64,000 bases of DNA from Cronobacter sakazakii (lineage in GTDB: Bacteria > Pseudomonadota > Gammaproteobacteria > Enterobacterales > Enterobacteriaceae): positions 2,294,001 through 2,358,000 of the forward strand of contig NZ_CP011047.1 in the NCBI RefSeq assembly GCF_000982825.1. Reading direction: 5' to 3'. The notes under the pieces were generated by a model. The model did no database searches, had not been told where the DNA came from, and was given only the letters and a program-made list of their open reading frames with translations. Made by a program: the position numbers and the translations under genes. Positions 16,540 through 24,856 of this stretch are shown piece after piece (positions within the stretch are counted from its first letter, which is position 1; each line of letters starts with the position of its first letter).

Positions 16540-17226
16540 ATGCTGTATGGGTTTTCACAGGTAATCCTTCAGGGCGCGCTCGTCACCCTGGAGCTGGCGC
16601 TCAGCGCCGTTGTCCTCTCGGTGGCGATTGGTCTGGTCGGCGCAGGGGCGAAGCTCTCACGCAACCGCCCGCTGGCGCTGATTTTTGAGGCGTACACGAC
16701 GCTGATTCGCGGCGTGCCCGATCTCGTTCTGATGCTGCTGATTTTTTATGGTTTGCAGATTGCGCTGAACGCCATTACCGACGCGCTGGGATTCAGCCAG
16801 TTTGATATCGACCCGATGATCGCGGGCATTATCACGCTTGGGTTTATCTACGGCGCTTATTTCACCGAAACCTTCCGCGGCGCGTATCTCGCCGTGCCAA
16901 AAGGCCATATCGAGGCGGCGACCGCGTTTGGTTTTACCGGCTCGCAAACCTTCCGGCGGATTCTGTTTCCTTCCATGATGCGCTATGCGCTGCCGGGCAT
17001 CGGCAACAACTGGCAGGTGATTTTAAAAGCCACCGCGCTGGTGTCGTTGCTGGGCCTGGAAGATGTCGTGAAAGCAACGCAGCTTGCCGGGAAAAGCACC
17101 TGGCAGCCGTTTTACTTCGCGATTGTCTGCGGGCTGATTTATCTGGTGTTTACCACGCTCTCCAACGGCGTTCTGCTGCTGCTTGAGCGTCGCTATACCG
17201 TGGGCGTGAAGAGGGCCGACCTGTGA
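16540..17226 (+). CDS. hisQ: HisQ, histidine/LAO ABC transporter permease
   Basis: 228-residue inner-membrane permease of the HisQMP2 importer, with five predicted membrane segments. The EAA loop that contacts the ATPase is EAATAFGFTGSQTFRRILFP around 125-144. It pairs with HisM and receives His from HisJ or Lys/Arg/Orn from ArgT. The last 4 bp overlap the hisM start. Confidence 0.95.
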   Translation: MLYGFSQVILQGALVTLELALSAVVLSVAIGLVGAGAKLSRNRPLALIFEAYTTLIRGVPDLVLMLLIFYGLQIALNAITDALGFSQFDIDPMIAGIITLGFIYGAYFTETFRGAYLAVPKGHIEAATAFGFTGSQTFRRILFPSMMRYALPGIGNNWQVILKATALVSLLGLEDVVKATQLAGKSTWQPFYFAIVCGLIYLVFTTLSNGVLLLLERRYTVGVKRADL

Positions 17227-17939
17227 TCGAGATTATTCAGGAGTACTGGAAATCCCTGTTGTGGACCGACGGCTATCGCTTTACGGGTGTGGCGATTACG
17301 CTCTGGCTGCTTATCGCCTCGGTGGTGATGGGTGGCGTGCTGGCGGTTTTTCTCGCCATTGGCCGCGTTTCGGAAAACAAGCTGGTCTGGTTCCCCATCT
17401 GGCTCTTTACCTATGTCTTTCGCGGCACGCCCCTCTACGTGCAACTGCTGGTGTTCTACTCCGGCATGTATACGCTGGAAGTGGTGAAAGGCACGCCGTT
17501 ACTCAATGAGTTTTTCCGAAGCGGCCTGAACTGTACCGTGCTGGCGCTGACGCTCAACACCTGCGCATACACCACCGAGATTTTCGCGGGCGCCATTCGG
17601 GCGGTGCCGCACGGCGAGATCGAGGCGGCGCGCGCTTACGGCTTTTCACGCTTTAAAATGTACCGCTGCATTATTCTGCCGTCGGCGCTGCGCATCGCGC
17701 TGCCTGCCTACAGCAATGAGGTGATCTTGATGCTGCACTCCACGGCACTGGCGTTTACTGCGACCGTCCCGGATCTGCTGAAGATCGCCCGCGATATTAA
17801 CGCCGCCACCTACCAGCCGTTTACGGCATTTGGCATCGCGGCGGTGCTGTACCTGATTATCTCTTATGTGCTGATAAGCCTCTTCCGCAAGGCGGAAAAG
17901 CGCTGGCTGCGGCACCTGAAACCGGCTTCAACGCACTGA
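17223..17939 (+). CDS. hisM: HisM, histidine/LAO ABC transporter permease
   Basis: 238 residues, the second permease of HisQMP2. It begins at GTG within the hisQ stop (GTGA overlap), so translation is coupled. The EAA motif EAARAYGFSRFKMYRCIILP is seen at about 122-141. The sequence matches E. coli HisM through IARDINAATYQPFTAFG and the basic C-terminus. Confidence 0.95.
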   Translation: MIEIIQEYWKSLLWTDGYRFTGVAITLWLLIASVVMGGVLAVFLAIGRVSENKLVWFPIWLFTYVFRGTPLYVQLLVFYSGMYTLEVVKGTPLLNEFFRSGLNCTVLALTLNTCAYTTEIFAGAIRAVPHGEIEAARAYGFSRFKMYRCIILPSALRIALPAYSNEVILMLHSTALAFTATVPDLLKIARDINAATYQPFTAFGIAAVLYLIISYVLISLFRKAEKRWLRHLKPASTH

Positions 17940-17949
17940 GTGGCTACGC

Positions 17950-18723
17950 ATGTCTGAAAATAAATTAAACGTTACCGATCTGCACAAGCGCTACGGCGAA
18001 CATGAAGTGCTTAAAGGGGTATCGCTGAAGGCGAACGCCGGTGATGTCATCAGCATTATCGGCTCTTCTGGCTCCGGCAAGAGCACCTTCCTGCGCTGCA
18101 TTAACTTTCTGGAAAAACCCAGCGAAGGCACCATCGTGGTGAACAACCAGAACATTACGCTGGTGCGTGACAAGGACGGTCAGCTCAAGGTGGCGGATAA
18201 AAACCAGCTGCGCCTTCTGCGCACGCGCCTGACGATGGTGTTCCAGCACTTTAACCTGTGGAGCCACATGACGGTGCTGGAGAACGTGATGGAAGCGCCG
18301 GTTCAGGTGCTGGGCTTAAGCAAACAGGATGCGCGCGAGCGGGCGGTGAAATACCTCGCCAAAGTGGGCATCGATGAGCGCGCGCAGGGCAAATACCCGG
18401 TGCATCTCTCCGGTGGTCAGCAGCAGCGCGTGTCGATTGCCCGCGCGCTGGCGATGGAGCCGGATGTCTTGCTGTTCGACGAACCAACTTCCGCGCTGGA
18501 CCCGGAACTGGTGGGCGAAGTGCTGCGTATCATGCAAAAGCTTGCCGAAGAGGGCAAAACGATGGTGGTGGTGACGCACGAAATGGAGTTTGCCCGCCAC
18601 GTTTCCTCGCATGTCATTTTCCTGCATCAGGGCAAAATCGAAGAAGAAGGGCCGCCGGACGCGCTCTTTAACAACCCGCAAAGCCCGCGTCTGCAGCAGT
18701 TTTTGAAGGGATCGCTGAAGTAA
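17950..18723 (+). CDS. hisP: HisP, ATPase of the histidine/LAO ABC transporter
   Basis: 257-residue ATP-binding subunit. The Walker A motif GSSGSGKST is at 38-46, the Q-loop Gln99 in VFQHFN, the signature LSGGQ at 153-157, Walker B LLFDE ends at Glu178, and the switch His is 210 (VVVTHEM). The protein is almost identical to E. coli HisP, the classic structural model for ABC ATPases. It is the last gene of the operon, ending 27 bp from the convergent RES gene with only a weak 5-bp hairpin between. Confidence 0.97.
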   Translation: MSENKLNVTDLHKRYGEHEVLKGVSLKANAGDVISIIGSSGSGKSTFLRCINFLEKPSEGTIVVNNQNITLVRDKDGQLKVADKNQLRLLRTRLTMVFQHFNLWSHMTVLENVMEAPVQVLGLSKQDARERAVKYLAKVGIDERAQGKYPVHLSGGQQQRVSIARALAMEPDVLLFDEPTSALDPELVGEVLRIMQKLAEEGKTMVVVTHEMEFARHVSSHVIFLHQGKIEEEGPPDALFNNPQSPRLQQFLKGSLK

Positions 18724-18750
18724 TATCTATCAGTCCGGCAGGGACGCCGG

Positions 18751-19395
18751 TTATGCCTCGTCGTCTATCAGAATCAGACCCATCTCTTCGGCCAGCCGGT
18801 AAATCTCGGTCAGCGCCCCTTGCATCAGCGGCACGCTCTCATGCAGCGTAAGACGCTTAATGCGATCCCCGAACAGCATCAGCGCTTTGCCGCCGTGCTG
18901 GCGCGACGCCCAGCTAATACCGTGAAGGCGCGGATTCGCGGCGTGAATGGCCGCCGCCCAGAGCCGTGTTTGCGGATAACACTGCGGAGAGCTTCCGGTC
19001 AGCGCCGCCTGCGTGACGCCCCAGCGGCGCAACAGCACCGGCGTCAGGTTAGCGAGCTCAAGCGCCACGTCCGGTGTTAACGTGCTGATGCAAAGTTCAC
19101 GGGCCTTATGCAGATCGAAGCTGGCACCGGAGGCGCCTGCCGGGACATCGTGAAACAGCGATTCCATAATCGCCACTTCGGCGTCGATACCGCCATAAAG
19201 CGTAGGAATAAGACGGCCATCGGCGCGCTGTAGCGGGCTGAAACGCGCGTTACCATAACCGGGGTTGAAAGCGTCGCCCGCGAACTGACGGCTGTGAACG
19301 CGAACTATCCGCTTCCCTGCGGGCCATACCGTGACGCGCGGCACTTGCATATCTGCAGGCGGCGCAGGCAGGCGTTCTTCCCTGAATTCAACCAT
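18751..19395 (-). CDS. RES-domain protein, likely NAD-consuming toxin of a toxin-antitoxin pair
   Basis: 214 residues with the RES fold that names the family after conserved Arg, Glu and Ser. Candidate residues are Arg32 (RVHS) and Arg51 (NARFSP), Tyr67 (LYGG), Glu78 (IMESLFHDV) and Ser164 (GISWASRQ). Characterised RES toxins (MbcT, Xre-RES) degrade NAD+, and ParT ADP-ribosylates; either activity would be cytoplasmic. The start overlaps the end of the upstream partner gene by 8 bp (ATGGTTGA), so translation is coupled, partner first. It is absent from this spot in E. coli, which has yfcI near here. The domain call is firm; toxicity is inferred. Confidence 0.82.
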   Translation of the reverse strand: MVEFREERLPAPPADMQVPRVTVWPAGKRIVRVHSRQFAGDAFNPGYGNARFSPLQRADGRLIPTLYGGIDAEVAIMESLFHDVPAGASGASFDLHKARELCISTLTPDVALELANLTPVLLRRWGVTQAALTGSSPQCYPQTRLWAAAIHAANPRLHGISWASRQHGGKALMLFGDRIKRLTLHESVPLMQGALTEIYRLAEEMGLILIDDEA

Positions 19396-20092
19396 GCATC
19401 GGCCCTTCGGCTTCCGCTTTTGCGGCGTCCAGCACCGCCTGCGGATCGGCTTTCAGACGGTCTTTGGGTTTTGCGCCGCCAAGCCAGGCATTGGGCGAAT
19501 GAAACCAGAGGGCGATACTCCAGGGCGTTTTCTCACGAAACAGCGCAAGGATGGGTTTGAGTGACGGCAGCGGCTGACCGCCTTCGTCAAACGCCCAAGC
19601 GGGGTAACGATCTTTGCCGTTGACCGGCAGCGCAAAAACTTTACCCGCCTGTTTCCAGCGGTTCGCGGTCGCGCTCGGGTTTTTCAGCGCGGCACCGGCG
19701 GCAAGGCTCACTTCGCCTGCAGACAGCCACTGGCCTTCATCAAGCACGGTCTGGCGCAGCGCATCAAGCCGCTCGCGATTACGGGCCTGCAACGGCGCGG
19801 CGTGCGCGGGCTCGCTATGGTGCCCGGCGCGCTTCATTTGCGACACCGCCGTGACGGCGCTGACAATTGCAAGCCGCAAATCGTTATCCAGCGTCTCTTC
19901 GTCCAGGTTGTCCGGCATTTTGAGCATCAAATAGCGCCCGGCGTCTTCACCGGGAATATCGGAAAGGTGAATCTGTCCCCAGGGCGCAGGCGTCTCGTGC
20001 AGGGACGTCACCAGATGCCCGACATCGACAAACTCGACGCTGACGTCCAGTGGATACTCGTTCAGTTTTACGTGGCGTGGACGGGAACTCAT
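19388..20092 (-). CDS. Partner of the RES toxin, unusual antitoxin with MbcA/ParS-type C-terminus
   Basis: 234 residues, about twice the size of a typical Xre antitoxin. The C-terminal part (about 176-230: LALFREKTPW, LWFHSPNAWLGG, LKADPQAVLDAA) resembles the toxin-binding domain of MbcA/ParS/Xre antitoxins. The middle (117-165) looks like a small DNA-binding or winged-helix element (WLSAGEVSLAAG, RWKQAGKVFALP). The N-terminal 90 residues, rich in acidic and beta-prone stretches, are not recognised. A strong AAGGGGG Shine-Dalgarno lies before the ATG. It is first in the operon, with three 9-bp repeats at the promoter, which suggests autoregulation. Functions are inferred from the domain and its position. 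Confidence 0.65.
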   Translation of the reverse strand: MSSRPRHVKLNEYPLDVSVEFVDVGHLVTSLHETPAPWGQIHLSDIPGEDAGRYLMLKMPDNLDEETLDNDLRLAIVSAVTAVSQMKRAGHHSEPAHAAPLQARNRERLDALRQTVLDEGQWLSAGEVSLAAGAALKNPSATANRWKQAGKVFALPVNGKDRYPAWAFDEGGQPLPSLKPILALFREKTPWSIALWFHSPNAWLGGAKPKDRLKADPQAVLDAAKAEAEGPMHG

Positions 20093-20103
20093 CGTGCCCC
20101 CTT

Positions 20104-20137
20104 CGTGATATAAATGATATTCGTGATATTGATTATA
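20104..20137 (-). promoter_or_regulatory. Promoter and 9-bp direct repeats of the RES module
   Basis: Read on the + strand, three consecutive 9-mers (cgtgatata, aatgatatt, cgtgatatt) start at 20104, 20113 and 20122. Immediately beyond them, 20132-20137 is tataat on the minus strand, a perfect -10 for the module. The repeats thus lie between the -10 and the start codon, where an antitoxin could repress. No clear -35 is seen. Confidence 0.55.
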
Positions 20138-20177
20138 ACGTAATCAGGTGAGGGAATGCCAGCGGCGGGTGAAACGT

Positions 20178-20216
20178 GTAAAAAATAGCGGGACGCGGGC
20201 ACCATCATTGCCCGCG
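20178..20216 (-). terminator. Terminator of yfcH
   Basis: A perfect 8-bp stem (cgcgggca/tgcccgcg, 20194-20201 and 20209-20216) lies 15 bp past the yfcH stop. On the minus strand it is followed, after a few bases, by a run of six T (complement of 20180-20186). The gap before the T-run makes it a moderate terminator. Confidence 0.6.
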
Positions 20217-20231
20217 TAGCCAAAGACGGCA

Positions 20232-21134
20232 TCAACGCGCTCGCGCAGCGATATCCTCCAGCGCCTCTTCCAGCTCAAACCAGCGGAAACCGAAGCCCGA
20301 TTCCTCCAGGCGTTTAGGCAGGGCGCGCTGGCCGCCCAGCACCAGAACCGCGGATTCGCCCATCATAAGGCGCACGGCGGTTGCGGGCGCGCGCATCAGC
20401 GCGGGGCGGTGCAGTGCGTGGCCAAGCGCATGAGCAAAGCGCTCGTTGCGCACCGGGTAAGGGGAGACCATGTTAAATGGCCCGCGCAGATCGTTATCCA
20501 GCAGCCAGATAATCGCGTTGACCATATCGTCGATATGGATCCAGGCGAGATACTGACGGCCGCTGCCAATCGGCCCGCCAAGGCCCAGACGAAACAGCGG
20601 CAGCAGTTTGCTCATCATGCCGCCATCGGGCGCGAGCACCGCGCCGGTGCGCAGCAGGCAGACGCGGGTTTTATCGCTTTGCGCGCCTTCGGCTATCTGC
20701 TCCCAGCGGGCGCAAAGCTTATGGGTAAATTCGCTGTGCGGCGGTTCGTCTTCCGTCACCACCACTTCGCCGAGATCGCCGTAATAACCGACCGCAGAGC
20801 CGGAGAGAAAAACCGCAGGCGGATTGCTACCAGCCTGCATCATCGCCACCAGTTGCTGGGTTATCTGCCAGCGGCTCTGACACAGGCGCTCTTTCTGGGC
20901 GGCGGTCCAGCGTTTATCGGCAATAGGCTCGCCCGCGAGGTTAATCACCGCGTCGAACGTATCGAGATTACTGAAGTGATCGAGGCCCGGCACCAGCGTA
21001 ATAGCGGTGTCGAGCCGCGCGCGGGCACGCTCAGGATTGCGGGTGAGGACCGTGACGTGATGCCCTAACGCCACCAGACGCGATGTCAGCGTGCGGCCAA
21101 TCAGGCCAGTACCGCCAGTTACCAGAATCTCCAT
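20232..21134 (-). CDS. yfcH: YfcH, NAD-dependent epimerase/dehydratase-like protein
   Basis: 300 residues of the SDR39U1/YfcH family, extended short-chain dehydrogenase fold. The N-terminal Rossmann motif is VTGGTGLIGR; FLSGSAVGYYGD carries the catalytic Tyr-type segment, and the C-terminal DUF1731 domain ends around ALPKRLEESGFGFRW. The substrate is unknown. I chose the ATG at MEILVTGG, preceded by GGAGG, rather than the longer frame. E. coli has folX between yfcH and yfcG; here that gene is missing. Confidence 0.93.
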   Translation of the reverse strand: MEILVTGGTGLIGRTLTSRLVALGHHVTVLTRNPERARARLDTAITLVPGLDHFSNLDTFDAVINLAGEPIADKRWTAAQKERLCQSRWQITQQLVAMMQAGSNPPAVFLSGSAVGYYGDLGEVVVTEDEPPHSEFTHKLCARWEQIAEGAQSDKTRVCLLRTGAVLAPDGGMMSKLLPLFRLGLGGPIGSGRQYLAWIHIDDMVNAIIWLLDNDLRGPFNMVSPYPVRNERFAHALGHALHRPALMRAPATAVRLMMGESAVLVLGGQRALPKRLEESGFGFRWFELEEALEDIAARAR

Positions 21135-21275
21135 AAGTGCCTCCTGCGCCGCCCGCGCATAACGTAGTGTTATCTCTTCAGCATAGGCGACCCGGCAAGG
21201 TTTGCCTGAGATATGGCGCACGCCGGGCGTAATTTTTCCTGTAAAGAGAGAAGGTTATCAACGTATTTGCACTGG

Positions 21276-21902
21276 TTAACTGCTGGCGAGCTGGTACGCA
21301 CGTTCGGTCGCCGGACGATGCCTGATGCGCTCAAACCAGTTGCTGACCGCCGGGAAATTGTCGAGATCGATTCGCTGGCGCTCGTGCGACACCACCCACG
21401 GATAGGTGGCGATATCGGCAATGCTGTAACGCTCGCCGCCAAGCCACGGGCATTTCTCCAGACGCTTATTCAGCACGCCGTAGAGACGCTGTGTCTCCAC
21501 CTGATAGCGTTCAATGGCGTAAGGCACTGCCTGGGGCGCGAAATGGTTAAAGTGGTGGTTCTGGCCAAGCATCGGCCCGAATCCGGCAACCTGCCAGAAC
21601 AGCCACTGTAACGTCACCTGACGCTCGCGCAGTTCGCCGCTCAACAGCTTGCCGCTCTTCTCGGCGAGATAGAGCAAAATCGCGCCCGATTCAAACAAAC
21701 TCAGCGGCGCGCCGCCGTCGGAGGGCGCATGGTCGATAATGGCGGGAATTTTATTGTTCGGGGTAATGGCGAGAAATTCCGGTTTAAACTGCTCGCCCTT
21801 GCTGATGTCAACGCGGTGGAGGCGATACTCAAGCCCGGCCTCTTCAAGAAACAGCGTAACTTTATGGCCGTTAGGCGTCGGGGCGTAGTAGAGATCCAGC
21901 AT
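21276..21902 (-). CDS. yfcG: YfcG, glutathione S-transferase-like disulfide reductase
   Basis: 208 residues of the Nu-class GST family; E. coli YfcG shows GSH-dependent disulfide-bond reductase activity and uses Thr/Asn rather than a Tyr or Cys. The N-terminal thioredoxin-like domain has YYAPTPNGHKVTLFLEEAG and the cis-Pro segment NNKIPAI; the helical domain has GQNHHFNHFAP. The start is placed at MLDLYYAP with AAAGGA upstream; the longer frame adds 12 residues. It is divergent from yfcF. Confidence 0.94.
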   Translation of the reverse strand: MLDLYYAPTPNGHKVTLFLEEAGLEYRLHRVDISKGEQFKPEFLAITPNNKIPAIIDHAPSDGGAPLSLFESGAILLYLAEKSGKLLSGELRERQVTLQWLFWQVAGFGPMLGQNHHFNHFAPQAVPYAIERYQVETQRLYGVLNKRLEKCPWLGGERYSIADIATYPWVVSHERQRIDLDNFPAVSNWFERIRHRPATERAYQLASS

Positions 21903-22046
21903 GACAGCGTCCTTTAGATGGGGATTTGGCGTGCTCAAAGTATAGGCGGTTTGCTGAATAATGCGGCAGCTCTCATAACCGGCGGCATGACAGAAAACGG
22001 TTTACGGTATAGTTTTAGCTATCCGCCATCAGAGATGAGAATTGCT

Positions 22047-22691
22047 ATGTCGCAGCCCGCCATTACGCTTTGGTCAGATGCCAGTTTCTTTAGCCCTTAC
22101 GTGATGTCCGTCTGGGTGGCGCTTCAGGAAAAAGGTCTGCAATTTCAGCTGCAAACCCGCGATTTGTCGCGCGGCGAACATTTACAGGCCGACTGGCAGG
22201 GCTTCGCCCTGACGCGCCGTGTGCCGCTGCTGGTGATTGACGATTTCGCGCTGAGCGAATCCTCCGCTATTACGGAATATCTTGAAGAGCGCTTTGCGCC
22301 GCCGGTGTGGGAGAGGCTCTATCCGCACGATATTGAAAAACGTGCCCGCGCCCGTCAGGTGCAGGCGTGGCTGCGCAGCGATCTGGGCGCGTTACGTGCT
22401 GAACGTCCGACTGACGTTATCTTTGGCGCGGCCCGCTACGCGCCATTAAGCGCAGATGGCCAGGCGGCGGCGGATAAGCTTATCGCGTGCGCGCAGGCGT
22501 TACTTCCGCACGGGCAACAAAATCTGTTTGGTGAATGGTCACTCGCAGATACCGATCTGGCGCTGATGATTAACCGTCTGGTCATGCATGGCGACCCGGT
22601 GCCGGAGGCGCTTGCCGACTACGCTGCGTTCCAGTGGCAGCGCGCGTCAGTGCAGCGTTATATCGCACTTTCTGCCAGGCGTTTGGGCTGA
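22047..22691 (+). CDS. yfcF: YfcF, glutathione S-transferase
   Basis: 214-residue GST with low GSH transferase/peroxidase activity in E. coli, linked to oxidative stress. The N-terminal domain begins MSQPAITLWSDASFFSPYVMSVWVALQEKG, and the GSH-binding SES motif is in DDFALSESSAITEYLE. The C-terminal helical domain includes NLFGEWSLADTDLALM. The start is assigned by alignment; a frame open further upstream is not conserved. It is followed by yfcE and yfcD in the same direction. Confidence 0.94.
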   Translation: MSQPAITLWSDASFFSPYVMSVWVALQEKGLQFQLQTRDLSRGEHLQADWQGFALTRRVPLLVIDDFALSESSAITEYLEERFAPPVWERLYPHDIEKRARARQVQAWLRSDLGALRAERPTDVIFGAARYAPLSADGQAAADKLIACAQALLPHGQQNLFGEWSLADTDLALMINRLVMHGDPVPEALADYAAFQWQRASVQRYIALSARRLG

Positions 22692-22750
22692 TAAGCCCGG
22701 CGCGATCCGTTATCATGCGTGCACCACAATTTTCATTCGGAAGGTGAGTA

Positions 22751-23302
22751 ATGAAGCTGATGTTTGCTTCGGATATTCACGGCTCGCTGCCTGCCACAGA
22801 GCTTCTGCTGGCGCGCTTTGCCGACAGCGACGCCCGCTGGCTGGTATTGCTGGGAGATTTCTTAAACCACGGGCCACGTAACCCGCTTCCTGAGGGCTAC
22901 GCCCCAGGCGAAGTGGCGAAACGGCTTAATACCGTGGCCGACCGCATTATCGCGGTGCGCGGCAACTGCGACAGCGAAGTCGACCAGATGCTGCTGGAGT
23001 TTCCCGTCACCGCGCCCTGGCAGCAGGTGTTGCTCGCCAGACAGCGGCTCTTTTTGACCCACGGTCATCTCTACAGCCCCGATAACCTGCCGCCGCTGGC
23101 CGCAGGCGATGTCCTGATCTACGGCCATACGCATATTCCGGTGGCGGCGCGCCACGGCGAGCAGTTCCACTTTAATCCAGGCTCAATCAGTATGCCGAAA
23201 GGCGGGCATCCGGCAAGCTACGGGTTCCTCAATGGCGATACGCTGAGCGTCATTACCCTGGAAACCTCGCAGGTTATTGCACAGATCGCGATTTCCCCTT
23301 AA
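22751..23302 (+). CDS. yfcE: YfcE, metallophosphodiesterase
   Basis: 183 residues, a small metal-dependent phosphodiesterase (Mn2+-dependent in E. coli on model substrates). All five calcineurin-like metal-binding blocks are present: Asp8/His10 (SDIHGS), GDFLNHGPRN, RGNCDSEVD, THGHLY and YGHTHIP. An AAGGTGAG Shine-Dalgarno lies just before the ATG. The physiological substrate is unknown. Confidence 0.95.
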   Translation: MKLMFASDIHGSLPATELLLARFADSDARWLVLLGDFLNHGPRNPLPEGYAPGEVAKRLNTVADRIIAVRGNCDSEVDQMLLEFPVTAPWQQVLLARQRLFLTHGHLYSPDNLPPLAAGDVLIYGHTHIPVAARHGEQFHFNPGSISMPKGGHPASYGFLNGDTLSVITLETSQVIAQIAISP

Positions 23303-23356
23303 TTTACCGAACAACCAGAACGCGCCGTAAGAGCGCTTATTGAAGAAGGTTTCCTG

Positions 23357-23941
23357 ATGGTGGAGCAGAATCATTTGGCAGACATGGAATGGGTGGACAT
23401 TGTCAGTGAAGACAATGAGGTGATAGCGCAGTCCAGCCGGGCGCAGATGCGCGCCGAACGTTTGCGTCACCGCGCGACCTATATCGTGGTGCATGATGGT
23501 ATGGGCAAAATCCTGGTGCAGCGTCGCACCGATATCAAAGACTTTATGCCGGGCATGCTCGACGCCACCGCAGGCGGCGTAGTGCAGGCGGGCGAAGCGC
23601 TGCTTGAGAGCGCGCGTCGCGAGGCGGAAGAGGAGCTGGGCATCGCGGGCGTTCCTTTCGCCGAGCACGGCCAGTTTTACTTTGAAGATGAGCATTGCCG
23701 CGTCTGGGGCGGGTTGTTCAGCTGCGTCTCCCACGGTCCGTTCGCGCTGCAGGAGAGCGAAATCAGCGAAGTATGCTGGATGGAGCCGGAAGAGATAACG
23801 GCGCGTTGCGATGAATTTACGCCGGATACGCTAAAAGCGCTTTCGCTCTGGCTGAGCCGCAACGCGGGTCAGGAGAGTGGCAGTCACAGTAAAGACAGTA
23901 AAGAAAAAGAGCAGGAAGAGAAAAACCCTACGCTCAGCTAA
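23357..23941 (+). CDS. yfcD: YfcD, Nudix hydrolase
   Basis: 194 residues (E. coli 180). The Nudix box spans about 73-96, starting GGVVQAGE and ending RREAEEELG, with the metal-binding Glu cluster at 89-93. The family hydrolyses nucleoside diphosphates linked to another moiety; the YfcD substrate is not known. The last 20 residues form a Ser/Lys/Glu-rich low-complexity tail, longer than in E. coli. It ends 55 bp from the convergent ramR. Confidence 0.93.
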   Translation: MVEQNHLADMEWVDIVSEDNEVIAQSSRAQMRAERLRHRATYIVVHDGMGKILVQRRTDIKDFMPGMLDATAGGVVQAGEALLESARREAEEELGIAGVPFAEHGQFYFEDEHCRVWGGLFSCVSHGPFALQESEISEVCWMEPEEITARCDEFTPDTLKALSLWLSRNAGQESGSHSKDSKEKEQEEKNPTLS

Positions 23942-23949
23942 GCGTCGCG

Positions 23950-23986
23950 GCCCCGCCATCGTCAGCGACGCGCGGGGCGGCTTTTT
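23950..23986 (+). terminator. Terminator after yfcD
   Basis: A 7-bp GC stem (gccccgc/gcggggc, 23950-23956 and 23972-23978) is followed by ggcttttt. It lies between convergent yfcD and ramR. Confidence 0.6.
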
Positions 23987-23996
23987 CGGCGTAAGC

Positions 23997-24584
23997 TTAC
24001 GCCTGTTGGTTGTCGCACATCGCGCGCCACAACGTATCAAATCCCACCGCTTTAAACTCGTCAGAGCGCGCCGGTTCGCGCGTCGCGAAATCCATGGTCG
24101 TCTGCGCCAGCGCAAAGAAAATTTCATCGCCAAACGCGCGAAATTCACTGGAGCGGAACAGCGGCAAAATGCATTTCTCGCAAAGCTCATGGAGCTCCGG
24201 GTAGATATCGGTCACCAGTTTTTTGCTTTCATCGGTAATACGGCTGCTGACTTCGAGCTTACGCGCGGCCAGATTGGCTTCCGGTTTGGTTAACCCCCAG
24301 TCGATAAAGCTGTTCCAGACATAACGAATATTTTCTTTGTGGTCGTTCTTGCTGTCGAGCTTGCCTATCATCGAACGGCAGAAATCTTGCTTAAGATGGA
24401 CATAGAGCGCGTTATAGAGATCGTCCTTGGAGGCGAAATAGCGAAATATCGTCCCTTCAGCCACGCCCGCTTTACGCGCGATAAGCGCGGTCGACGCGCC
24501 AAGGCCCGCCTCGGCTATCGCTTCGGTGGCGGCTTCGAGAATCGCCATTCTTTTATCTTCACTGCGGGGACGCGCCACGGACAT
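23997..24584 (-). CDS. ramR: RamR, TetR-family repressor of ramA
   Basis: 195-residue TetR/AcrR-type repressor. The N-terminal helix-turn-helix covers about 15-55 (TEAIAEAGLGASTALIARKAG, then GTIFRYFASKDDLYNAL), and the sequence aligns closely with Salmonella RamR. Tyr61, Trp90, Asp153 and Phe156 align with RamR residues reported to contact bile acids and multidrug ligands (Tyr59, Trp89, Asp152, Phe155; from memory). It is divergent from ramA, with an ATGAGTG-N6-CACTCAT operator between them. Ligand binding releases repression of ramA and so raises AcrAB-TolC efflux. The gene looks intact, with no frameshift or early stop. Confidence 0.88.
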   Translation of the reverse strand: MSVARPRSEDKRMAILEAATEAIAEAGLGASTALIARKAGVAEGTIFRYFASKDDLYNALYVHLKQDFCRSMIGKLDSKNDHKENIRYVWNSFIDWGLTKPEANLAARKLEVSSRITDESKKLVTDIYPELHELCEKCILPLFRSSEFRAFGDEIFFALAQTTMDFATREPARSDEFKAVGFDTLWRAMCDNQQA

Positions 24585-24663
24585 TGCTCTCCTGTAAAAA
24601 GGGCAGATTGAATCACGACTCGCCGATCCGCTGCAAGGCTTGCGATCACAGGAAAAAACAGAG

Positions 24664-24711
24664 TTGACGAATCGGCCGACATTCCTATAATGAGTGTTTA
24701 CTCACTCATTA
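24664..24711 (+). promoter_or_regulatory. ramA promoter with overlapping RamR operator
   Basis: -35 ttgacg (24664-24669), a 16-bp spacer and a perfect -10 tataat (24686-24691) on the plus strand. The operator atgagtg-N6-cactcat (24690-24696 and 24703-24709) starts inside the -10 and extends as a 9-bp perfect inverted repeat from 24688 to 24711. This is the arrangement described for Salmonella ramA. Bound RamR would block the -10 directly. Confidence 0.85.
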
Positions 24712-24856
24712 TCAAGTTTCACTGGCTACCATTTTTTATGGTGCTGCGTGCGGGCCGTTTTCGCCCGGAAAATGAGCAGAGCGCTCATGCGAGCCGGAAT
24801 TCAGGACAGGCGAAGGCCTGAAACATCATTGCGATTACCACTACTGGAGGGATTCT

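Noticed and set aside
18735..18750. Hairpin between hisP and the RES gene as a terminator
   Set aside because: Only a 5-bp stem (ccggc/gccgg) and no T-run on either strand.
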